From positions 1 through 64,000 of the forward strand of contig CAZGRP010000006.1 of the NCBI GenBank assembly GCA_964527995.1: 64,000 nucleotides of DNA, in the 5' to 3' direction. Made by a program: the position numbers and the translations under genes. Of this stretch, positions 19,200 through 25,909 are shown one piece after another (the first letter of the stretch is position 1; each line of letters opens with the position of its first letter). Origin of the DNA: CAZGRP01 sp964527995. GTDB lineage: Bacteria; Zhuqueibacterota; Zhuqueibacteria; Oceanimicrobiales; CAZGRP01. Under the pieces are notes generated by a model. It made no database searches. It saw nothing but the letters and a program-made list of their open reading frames with translations, and had not been told where the DNA came from.

Positions 19200-19305
19200 G
19201 CCGCTGAGCCCTGGTCTCGGGTATCAGGTGTTGAGCATCCGGGCTACAGGTTGCAGCGTGGCAAGGGCAGGAATTAGAAATCAGAAGATAGGGAATCGTC
19301 GGACC

Positions 19306-20007
19306 GTGGCATCGTTCAAGTCGACAACCTGGATCATCTTCGCCGCACTACTCGTTGCGGCACCGGCACACGCCCAGAAAAAGCATCCCGCAGAAAACCA
19401 AGGACCGCCCGCTGCCCAAGAGCAGGCAGCGAAGCAGACCTTCGTCGGCTTTGTCGACAAGAACAACGACGGCGTCAACGATCGGTTTGTGGATGCCAAC
19501 GGCGATGGTAAGAACGATGTGGACGGCAAGCCATATCCGCACGGCTTCAAATTCGTCGACAAGAACAGGGACGGCATCAATGATGTCTGGATCGATCGGG
19601 ACGGCGACGGGGTCAACGATCTGAGCCGCAAGCTGCCGCGGGAGTTACGCCGCCAGATCCCTTTTCAGGTGCTGGACACCGACGGCGATGGTCGCAACGA
19701 CATCACCGGCGAGCACTACGACGCACGAAATGCCCACTGGATGGGAGAGCGCTGGGGGTTCTGGGATGAGTCACAGGGCAAACTCCGTGGCCGCTTCATC
19801 GACGAGAACGGTGACGGCATCGATGACCGGCTCGAACCCGGGCGGGGAACCTCCCGGCAGTCCATGATGCGGACGCACCGGGCGCGCATGCACGACATTT
19901 TCATCGACGAGGATGGCGATGGCATCTGCGACGGCCGCAGCGACATCATCCGCCGCATGGGACGGATGCACAAGGGGCGGAGAGGCGGGGGCATGCATCG
20001 GCCGTAG
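19306..20007 (+). CDS. exported protein with repeated EF-hand-like acidic loops
   Basis: About 233 residues: signal peptide (STTWIIFAALLVAAPAHA), then repeated loops of the form DxNxDGxND, including DKNNDGVNDRF, DANGDGKNDVDG, DKNRDGINDVW, DRDGDGVNDLS, DTDGDGRNDITG, DENGDGIDDRLE and DEDGDGICDGRSD, and a basic His/Met tail. FIDENGDGIDDRLEPG closely copies the single loop of the protein at 17094. Such loops bind Ca2+ in thrombospondin-3/dockerin-like folds. A GTG at 19306 is the best start because it opens the signal peptide, although no good ribosome site is visible; longer in-frame starts lack secretory character. Confidence 0.75.
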   Translation: MASFKSTTWIIFAALLVAAPAHAQKKHPAENQGPPAAQEQAAKQTFVGFVDKNNDGVNDRFVDANGDGKNDVDGKPYPHGFKFVDKNRDGINDVWIDRDGDGVNDLSRKLPRELRRQIPFQVLDTDGDGRNDITGEHYDARNAHWMGERWGFWDESQGKLRGRFIDENGDGIDDRLEPGRGTSRQSMMRTHRARMHDIFIDEDGDGICDGRSDIIRRMGRMHKGRRGGGMHRP

Positions 20008-20049
20008 CGCGGGGCTTTGGAAAGTGGAAGAGAAAGGTGATGGATCAAA

Positions 20050-21255
20050 ATGAAGACTGAAAGTCTGTTTGTTGCGCTTGCACTGGTTCTTGCCGGTGCG
20101 CCGGCTGGAGCCCAATGGACCAAGAGCGTCTCTGTCAATACGGTTTACGATAACAACGCCTTCAGAAACTACCAAGGGCTTTCCGACTATGTGACCCAGG
20201 TCTCTGCCTACCTGGCACGTGATGGCGGGAACGACACCTTCCAGTCGCGATTCTTTTATCGCGGCGGGTACTACCTCTTTGCTGACTTCGCTCAGCGGAA
20301 CTTTCATCACCATCAAGCCGGTCTGGCGCTGGCCTTCTCCCTCGATCAACGAGGAGACCTGCTCAATGCCGGTGCGAATGCTGGATTGCGCCTGAACCGC
20401 GAACTCTATTCCTACTATGACTTTGCAACCGTATCGGCCTTCGCCAATATGAAGCTCTATTTGAGTCCAGCGACAGTGGCGCAGGCCGGCTATCGCCTTC
20501 GCACGCGCTGGTACTCGAACCTGCCCGAATTCAGCAACACCGAGCATTTCTTCTTCGCCCGGTTCACCCACTTCTTCCCTTCCCGGACCACCCTGATCAT
20601 AGAGACCGACTACGGCCGGAAGATCTATCTTCAGGCTGTCTCTGATGGTTCGGGCCTCTCCGATGGCGGTCAGCACGACATTCGGCGGCACGACGGCGGC
20701 ATGGGCCACATGGGTGGCGGATGGTGGAACGGGAATTCGAGCTGGCTCAGTGGGAAATACGGCGTTGCCCAGGCTGTGGCACTGTTGCGACTGGCCCAGT
20801 CGCTGGGCAGCTCGACGGGGCTCAGTGTACAGTTCCTCTACCGTGGGAATCCCGCGCAGACAGCCCGCTACCTGGCCGGGCAGGTTTCGGGATACTCCAA
20901 CGAAGATGAGCTTTTCGATGATCCGTATGGATACGAGAGCCGGGAACTTCGCGGCGCGCTGACGAGGCTACTACCGTGGGGGATGACGTTGCGCGCAGGA
21001 ACGGAGGCGCAGTGGAAAGACTACGTGCGTCGTCCAGCCCTCGACCTCTCCGGCCAGCCTCTATCGACGGGCGAAAACAGGGCCGATCGGCGGGTTGCAG
21101 CCTGGATCGGCCTCAGCAGATCTTTCACCGTCGGCCGGCGTGGACCGATCATGACTCTTGTAGGGGAATTCAACTGGTTCGACAACCGCTCCAACGACGC
21201 CTATTACCGCTACTCGGCCGCCACGTTCACGATCGGGGTGAGCACGGAGTTCTAG
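20050..21255 (+). CDS. outer-membrane beta-barrel protein
   Basis: 401 residues with a signal peptide (SLFVALALVLAGAPAGA) and alternating aromatic/polar strands throughout (SVNTVYDNNAF..., FYRGGYYLFADFA). It ends in a strand with terminal phenylalanine (FTIGVSTEF), as outer-membrane barrels do. A loop near residue 210-240 is rich in His, Met and Gly (GQHDIRRHDGGMGHMGGG), echoing the secreted proteins upstream. It is the last gene of the plus-strand module and probably its surface or transport partner; substrate unknown. Confidence 0.75.
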   Translation: MKTESLFVALALVLAGAPAGAQWTKSVSVNTVYDNNAFRNYQGLSDYVTQVSAYLARDGGNDTFQSRFFYRGGYYLFADFAQRNFHHHQAGLALAFSLDQRGDLLNAGANAGLRLNRELYSYYDFATVSAFANMKLYLSPATVAQAGYRLRTRWYSNLPEFSNTEHFFFARFTHFFPSRTTLIIETDYGRKIYLQAVSDGSGLSDGGQHDIRRHDGGMGHMGGGWWNGNSSWLSGKYGVAQAVALLRLAQSLGSSTGLSVQFLYRGNPAQTARYLAGQVSGYSNEDELFDDPYGYESRELRGALTRLLPWGMTLRAGTEAQWKDYVRRPALDLSGQPLSTGENRADRRVAAWIGLSRSFTVGRRGPIMTLVGEFNWFDNRSNDAYYRYSAATFTIGVSTEF

Positions 21256-21345
21256 AGTGTGGCTCAAGTGGACCTTCTCGGCACTGCTTCCTCCAGGTGC
21301 GGTCGTGCGCGGCCCGCTGGTGCACTCCACAAGGCGGATCGCCTG

Positions 21346-21759
21346 TCACGTTTCCGGCACATCCTCTCGTTCCGCACCATGGCCTCTTTGTTCCCTCAAC
21401 ACCCTCTGGATCACCGCCAGCAGCTCGCAACGGCAGAACGGTTTCTCCAGGTATCCCTTTGCTCCGCATACATGACTCATTGCCCGCCGGGCCATATCGC
21501 CTCGGGCACTGATCATGACGACCGGGATGTCGCGGGTGCGCGGGGACGCCTTCAGGTCCTCGCAAAAGGAAGGCCCATCCAATCCAGGAAGGTTTACATC
21601 GCAAAGGATCAGGTCCGCCGGGCGGGTCTGTAAGTAGGCCTTGGCCTCTTCCGCGTTGGCGACGGCGGTCACTGCAAATCCAGCGCGGGCGAGAATATAG
21701 GCCCAAACGCGCAGAAAGTTTGCATCGTCGTCGATGATGAGAAGTCTCGCCGGTGGCAT
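21346..21759 (-). CDS. stand-alone response-regulator receiver protein
   Basis: 137 residues, a single CheY-like domain with acidic pocket DDD at 10-12, phospho-acceptor Asp54 (LILCDVNLPGLDG), the conserved serine MISARG and Lys in GYLEKPFC. No output domain, so it works through a partner kinase or phosphorelay. A -24/-12 promoter lies 76-90 bases upstream, which places it in the sigma-54 network. Confidence 0.85.
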   Translation of the reverse strand: MPPARLLIIDDDANFLRVWAYILARAGFAVTAVANAEEAKAYLQTRPADLILCDVNLPGLDGPSFCEDLKASPRTRDIPVVMISARGDMARRAMSHVCGAKGYLEKPFCRCELLAVIQRVLREQRGHGAEREDVPET

Positions 21760-22104
21760 AATCTGGGACGATCCTTTGCGTAGGATAGGGTTGGTTCGTA
21801 AATTCCAGCTCTACTTTTCCTATCTCCCAGCACGGCAAGCTGCATGCCACTCTATCGAGCGCCGAGGATGTCGCAATATTCATGCGTAATGGCCTGTTTT
21901 TTAAAGGAATCGTATCGTGCCGAGAAGAACCGATGATGGCGAGATCTGGCAGGTTGCAGATTATCCTACATGGAAACTGAAGAGTATCCGACAGGGGGGA
22001 GCCTGGCGGCGAGCCACCAGCCGTTGGAGGTCACGGTTGCCGCACCTGTTGGACTCACCCCTGCCAGGCGGTAGAATATGAGGCGACAGCTATGGGGAAG
22101 ATCG
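21760..22104. other. intergenic region holding a sigma-54 promoter, no gene seen
   Basis: No convincing coding frame between the lone receiver gene and the seven-heme cytochrome. Apart from the -24/-12 element at 21835-21849, I see no clear paired dyad like those at the other two promoters, although 21880-22040 contains AT-rich and partly palindromic patches. Confidence 0.5.
21835..21849 (-). promoter_or_regulatory. sigma-54 (-24/-12) promoter of the lone receiver gene
   Basis: On the minus strand TGGCATGCAGCTTGC matches TGGCAYG-N4-TTGC. Predicted start is near 21823, about 64 bases before the receiver ATG. The next base is C, giving TTGCC, as at the other two sites. Confidence 0.75.
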
Positions 22105-23610
22105 CTATGGCAGCTCCCCTGTGTGGCAGTCGCTGCAGTTCATCTCCTTCCAGGCCTGGTCAATGTCTTCGGGATGTCTGAACGGCAGGCCTTGCGGTCG
22201 CATGGAAAAGGTGTTTGAGCCAACCTTCCCCTGCTGCATGATCGAGTGACAGGTGCTGCACTCCCGTGGGATGACCCTGCCATCGGCGCTCTTGTGCGAA
22301 CCGTCGTGGCAGCGAAAGCAGCCGAGAGAGTTCAGATGCCCGATGTTGTCTGGGTACACGTCCCAGCGCGACTTCATGTCCGGAAAGAAGTTCTGGCGAT
22401 AGATATCCTGAAGCGCTGTGATGGCTCGTGAAATCGCCTCCTTATTGTCGTTGGTCAACGACCGGTAGTTCCGCTTGTAGAATTGCCTGACCCCTTCCGT
22501 TATGGCCTCCAGGGCAGAGTCCGTGGACGAGTAGGAAGCCGCAAGCAGCTCCACACCGTTGCGCTTGATCCAGGGCAGGCTCGAATCGATCTTGCCCGTC
22601 TCCAGGGCCAGGTTGACAGAATAGCTCGGCGACCGAAGAATGTGCGTCGGCCGATTGTGACAGTCCATGCAATCCATCTGCCGAATGGTCCCCTTGGCGA
22701 TCTCCTCTTTTGACAGTGGCTCGTCCGTGGACATGTACTCGGTGGTCTCTCCGGTCTCCACGTTCGTCATGCGAACCCAGGGGATATCCTGGCGCTTCTC
22801 ATCCGTGGCGATATACTCGACCCGGTTGGCAATGTTCATGTGCCAATGGATGCCCTCGGTCTGGCCGGTTGTTGGGCTGCCTCCCCCTGTCTTGATGAGC
22901 AGATTGACTACCCACTCCGTGTTGTGCTCGTCGGGCAGGAAATGAACGAGCTTCTTTTGTTGGGCGCCGAAGAACTGCTCCGGCCAGTGGCATTGCTCGC
23001 ACGTCACCTGCGCCGGTCGTAAGTTGTGGATGGGGGTTGAGATTGGTCGCGGATACTTGTTGAAGAGCACGGCATACACCTGGTGCAGCCCCGCCAGCTT
23101 TGAGCGCACGAACCAGCTTGCGCCTGGGCCGACGTGACATTGGGCGCAGCTCACTCGCGCGTGAGGAGAAGCCAGGTAGGTCGTGTACTCCGGCGCCATC
23201 ACCCTGTGGCAGAGCAGGCCACAGAATTGCACCGAGTCCGTGAATTGATAGGCTTCATAACTGCCAAAGGTAGAAGCGAACAACAGGAAGACCGAACCCA
23301 GGACGAAGATGACCATCGCAGTGCGGTGCCGCGGGTTGTTCAAATCGATGCGAGGATACTTCGGCATCGGCCTCTCTCCGGAACGCCGCCACCGGCGCCA
23401 CTCGAAGAACATGCCGACCGGAATGAGCAAGAGACCAAAGATGAGAACAGCGGGGACAAGAACCAGGATGACCACCCCGGCGTAGGGCAAGCGACCGGCA
23501 CCCGTCAAGGTGTGCACCACAAACAAAAAGACAAACGCAATCAACGACAGGATAGCGATGACCGCGCCGACGTAGCTCAGCCGATTGTGAAACAGCCTGG
23601 GTAATCTCAT
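22105..23610 (-). CDS. membrane-anchored multiheme cytochrome c (NapC/NirT-like, seven heme motifs)
   Basis: 501 residues. Two N-terminal membrane helices (residues ~12-38 and ~42-70) and a third near 95-118 precede a periplasmic domain. Seven haem-binding motifs are visible: CGLLCH (a CX3CH site), CAQCH, CEQCH, CMDCH, CFRCH, CSTCH and CSDCH. The first two resemble NapC/NirT quinol-dehydrogenase haems, so a role carrying electrons from the quinone pool to periplasmic acceptors is likely. GAGGAAGG lies before the ATG. Last gene of the presumed sigma-54 operon starting at 25.7 kb. Confidence 0.87.
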   Translation of the reverse strand: MRLPRLFHNRLSYVGAVIAILSLIAFVFLFVVHTLTGAGRLPYAGVVILVLVPAVLIFGLLLIPVGMFFEWRRWRRSGERPMPKYPRIDLNNPRHRTAMVIFVLGSVFLLFASTFGSYEAYQFTDSVQFCGLLCHRVMAPEYTTYLASPHARVSCAQCHVGPGASWFVRSKLAGLHQVYAVLFNKYPRPISTPIHNLRPAQVTCEQCHWPEQFFGAQQKKLVHFLPDEHNTEWVVNLLIKTGGGSPTTGQTEGIHWHMNIANRVEYIATDEKRQDIPWVRMTNVETGETTEYMSTDEPLSKEEIAKGTIRQMDCMDCHNRPTHILRSPSYSVNLALETGKIDSSLPWIKRNGVELLAASYSSTDSALEAITEGVRQFYKRNYRSLTNDNKEAISRAITALQDIYRQNFFPDMKSRWDVYPDNIGHLNSLGCFRCHDGSHKSADGRVIPRECSTCHSIMQQGKVGSNTFSMRPQGLPFRHPEDIDQAWKEMNCSDCHTGELP

Positions 23611-23826
23611 TTCTGCCGGCCTTCCTCAGCTCTTGCCGCGTTTCCGTTACCGGAAAGTGCCGCGCCACCGAGTTGGCCACTGTCGCAGTGCGGGCAGCTC
23701 ACCTTGAGGGTGACCGCCTCGGCCGGTGGGGTTGTTTGCAGGTCCGCAGCTGCTGCTGGTGTTTGAGGGGCATGACATCGGCCGCGCCGTTCCCTGCATC
23801 GACGACGCGGCCGCTCAATGTCTCGA

Positions 23827-24060
23827 TCATCCCAAGAGATCTCGTTTTCGCGCCTCGTACTCGTCGCGGTCAATCTCGCCACGCGCATAGCGTTCCTTCA
23901 AGATCTCCAGCGCACGATCGCCGCTGGGGCGGGATTCGTTGCGGCCGCGGTTCTCGGAGATCGCCTTGATTCCCCAAATGACGAGCCCGATGATGAGCAG
24001 CCAAAACAACCAGCCGAAGCCCATGCCCCAGCCCATACCCCAACCGCCACCTCCCATCAT
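23827..24060 (-). CDS. small SHOCT-domain membrane protein
   Basis: 77 residues. A Gly/Met/Trp-rich start (MMGGGGWGMGWGMGFG) leads into one membrane helix (LFWLLIIGLVIWGI). The C-terminal SHOCT motif is ALEILKERYARGEIDRDEYEARKRDLLG-like: key residues L-x-x-R-x-A-x-G-E-I-x-x-x-E-Y. GAGGAGGTGAATTGCC precedes the ATG. SHOCT proteins of this size are common next to metal-stress genes; function is unknown. Confidence 0.85.
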   Translation of the reverse strand: MMGGGGWGMGWGMGFGWLFWLLIIGLVIWGIKAISENRGRNESRPSGDRALEILKERYARGEIDRDEYEARKRDLLG

Positions 24061-24128
24061 GGCAATTCACCTCCTCATATGCCGTTCGTTCTTTGCTTGC
24101 GAAGGTCGCGCCGGGCGACGAAGCCCAG

Positions 24129-24512
24129 CTACAACCGATCGATGACGTTCCGAAGTTTCTCACGTATCTGCACTGCGATGTCAGCCAGTTTGGGGTTGTC
24201 GACGGCCTGCATCGAGGCTACCGGGTCCACCGCCGACACCTCCACTTTGCCTTCTCTCTCCTGCACGATGACATTGCACGGCAGCATCGTGCCGATCTTA
24301 TCCTCGGCCTGCAGCGCCTGGTAAGCATAGGGCGGGTTGCAAGCGCCAAGGATTTTGTAGTTGTAGAAGTCGACGTCCAGCTTTTTCTTCAACGTCTCCT
24401 TCACGTCGATCTCCGTCAGGATACCGAAGCCGTCCTTTTTCAACTCCTCGGTCACCTTGGCAATCGCCTCGTCAAAACTGAGATCGACCGTCTTGCTGTG
24501 ATAGTAGCTCAT
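24129..24512 (-). CDS. DUF302 family protein
   Basis: 127 residues of the DUF302 fold: opening YYHSKTVDLSFDEAIAKV, KKDGFGILTEIDVKETLKKKL, the characteristic YKILGACNPPYAYQAL, and PCNVIVQEREG. The molecular role is not established for the family. The ATG at 24512 is chosen because AAGGAGGACAATGCC precedes it; the frame extends 18 codons further without support. It sits in a presumed operon with metal-binding and redox proteins. Confidence 0.9.
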   Translation of the reverse strand: MSYYHSKTVDLSFDEAIAKVTEELKKDGFGILTEIDVKETLKKKLDVDFYNYKILGACNPPYAYQALQAEDKIGTMLPCNVIVQEREGKVEVSAVDPVASMQAVDNPKLADIAVQIREKLRNVIDRL

Positions 24513-24612
24513 GGCATTGTCCTCCTTAGACTGTATGTTCGTCCGTTCCCACCGTTCTACCTTCAAAAAGTGCTCGCAACTCTACTATTTAGATGCCCGT
24601 CGCTGCCGAACG

Positions 24613-24981
24613 TCACACGGCAGCGGCAGGTTTTGCTGCATTTTCTTCTTTCAAGTCAGCTTCGCAATAGGGGCAGATGCGCCATCCGGTCTTGACAATC
24701 TTTCCACAACTGGGACAATTCTTCTTCAGGCGATAGCCGCACTCGGGGCAACGCAAATAGCTTGGTTCAACAGCCGCCTGACAATTCGGGCACTTCGCCA
24801 ACGGCGGCTGCGGCACGCTCTGGTGCTCTGCGATGGAGCGATTCCGGCGGATCGCCCGGTAGAGAAGGTAGCCTCCGCCGACGACAAGCACAAGCCAAAA
24901 GAGTTGGTAGCCCAACCACGCCCAGGTCCATGCACCCACGCCGGAACCCCAAAGGCAAGAGTCACTCCACAAGGCATCCAT
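24613..24981 (-). CDS. membrane-anchored double zinc-ribbon protein
   Basis: 122 residues. One membrane helix (LGYQLFWLVLVVGGGYLLYR) is followed by two zinc ribbons with four CxxC knuckles: CPNC, CPEC, CPSC and CPYC. The ribbons face the cytoplasm if the positive residues after the helix obey the inside rule. Such modules serve as structural or scaffold domains. It lies between the Met-rich exported protein and the DUF302 gene in the same direction. Confidence 0.8.
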   Translation of the reverse strand: MDALWSDSCLWGSGVGAWTWAWLGYQLFWLVLVVGGGYLLYRAIRRNRSIAEHQSVPQPPLAKCPNCQAAVEPSYLRCPECGYRLKKNCPSCGKIVKTGWRICPYCEADLKEENAAKPAAAV

Positions 24982-25005
24982 CGTTCCATACCCATTCAGT
25001 TCATC

Positions 25006-25032
25006 GGGGCCGGACTCGCGCTCCGGCCCCGA
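25006..25032 (-). repeat. perfect GC hairpin after the Met-rich protein gene
   Basis: Plus-strand reading: TCGGGGCCGGA, loop CTCGC, TCCGGCCCCGA, an 11-bp perfect stem. It lies 14 bases beyond the stop of the Met-rich gene and before the zinc-ribbon gene. Loop bases and position match the hairpin at 17523-17547 in the other sigma-54 operon. Confidence 0.8.
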
Positions 25033-25046
25033 ATAGCCCTGTCACT

Positions 25047-25661
25047 TTAGCGCGCCCGGCTCACCCAGCCGGTCTGCTTATCGATCAGGATGCGGTCCAG
25101 CACTTTGTTGTCCTTCTTGCTGCGAATCTCCACCTCGAAAGCATCTCCCCGGTCTTGAATCTTACCGATCTTCAAGTCGGGGTTGTTGTAGGTGGTCAGG
25201 TAGTACTGGGCCCATTTCTTGGCCGACTCCTTGGTGAGCGGCGTGCTGATGTTGTTCTGCTGCGCCCATCGACTGAACTCTGCCGCGCTCCAGCCGCAGA
25301 AGCCATGGCCGTCCTGTGCCATCAGGCTGGGGTTCATCCACATCGGGCCACCCATCATCCCGTGGCCGCCCCAACCGCTCCGACCGGGCCCCATCATTGA
25401 TCCATACATCATTCCGCCACCCATCATGCCGCCACCCATCGCGCTGCGGCCCATCATGCCTCGTCCCATCATACCGCGCTGGCCCATTCCCATCATCGGC
25501 CCTGCCGCATTACCCGAGCCCCAGCAGCCATACGAATAGGGCGCGACATACGGGGTAGACGGAGACTGGCTCGCACCCGATGAATCCTGCGCCCAGACAT
25601 ACGCCCCAAGACCTACGACCAGAGCCGTGGCCAACACAGTTTCCGCGAGTTTCTTCATCAC
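25047..25661 (-). CDS. exported Met/Gly-rich metal-binding protein (ZraP-like position)
   Basis: 204 residues. Signal peptide LAETVLATALVVGLGAYVWAQ; residues ~55-110 consist of repeated MMG/GMM/RGMM units with His and Cys (GGHGMMGGPMWM). The C-terminal ~75 residues (TKESAKKWAQYYLTTYNNPDLKIGKI ... VLDRILIDKQTGWV) form a soluble PepSY-like domain. Methionine clusters suggest Cu(I)/Ag(I) binding. Start is GTG at 25661 or ATG at 25658 after AGGAGGTG. It lies behind a -24/-12 promoter next to a ZraSR-like pair, so a ZraP-like periplasmic metal buffer is inferred by context, not by homology. Confidence 0.8.
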   Translation of the reverse strand: MMKKLAETVLATALVVGLGAYVWAQDSSGASQSPSTPYVAPYSYGCWGSGNAAGPMMGMGQRGMMGRGMMGRSAMGGGMMGGGMMYGSMMGPGRSGWGGHGMMGGPMWMNPSLMAQDGHGFCGWSAAEFSRWAQQNNISTPLTKESAKKWAQYYLTTYNNPDLKIGKIQDRGDAFEVEIRSKKDNKVLDRILIDKQTGWVSRAR

Positions 25662-25718
25662 TTTTCACCTCCTCTTCGGTTAGAAGTCCGTTGTTTGAAC
25701 TTTCGCTCCTAACCTCAG

Positions 25719-25733
25719 GCAAGCCTCATGCCA
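25719..25733 (-). promoter_or_regulatory. sigma-54 (-24/-12) promoter of the Met-rich operon
   Basis: On the minus strand TGGCATGAGGCTTGC matches TGGCAYG-N4-TTGC and differs from the site at 21835 only in the spacer. Predicted start is near 25707, giving a ~46-base leader. Dyads lie 60-175 bases upstream. Confidence 0.82.
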
Positions 25734-25792
25734 CGATGGCCATTGCCTGCCGTTATCAGAGGCGACCGCACCAGGTGGTTGTTTTTTAATCA

Positions 25793-25818
25793 GTTGCGTC
25801 AGCGCTTCTTAGCGCAAC
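25793..25818. promoter_or_regulatory. inverted repeat GTTGCG-N14-CGCAAC upstream of the Met-rich operon
   Basis: Perfect 6-base arms centred ~72 bases upstream of the -24 element. It could be a further activator site or a bend/accessory site; it does not share the GCGAAA core of the neighbouring dyads. Confidence 0.4.
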
Positions 25819-25825
25819 ATCCGAA

Positions 25826-25908
25826 GCGAAATCTGACAGCCACACCCCGCATGCGAAAAGATTTCGCGCCGGATGCTTTCAGATTTCTCGGATGAGAAAT
25901 TTTTTCGC
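25826..25908. promoter_or_regulatory. putative enhancer array of GCGAAA/TTTCGC dyads
   Basis: GCGAAAAGATTTCGC (25853-25867) is a perfect 6+6 dyad, and GAGAAATTTTTTCGC (25894-25908) has the same form with one mismatch, centred 41 bp away (about four turns). A wider inverted repeat (25826-25840 and 25875-25889, 13 of 15 matching, core GAAATCTGA) frames the first. The array ends 2 bases before the stop of the ZraR-like gene, 93-175 bases upstream of the -24 element. Confidence 0.65.
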
Positions 25909-25909
25909 A

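Noticed and set aside
21332..21344. Short hairpin AGGCG-GAT-CGCCT between converging genes as a terminator
   Set aside because: Only five base pairs and no T-run on either strand; too weak to call.
23607..23888. 93-codon minus-strand frame with CPHC
   Set aside because: It overlaps the 5' end of the SHOCT gene region in another frame, has no ribosome site and no family resemblance beyond a chance CxxC.
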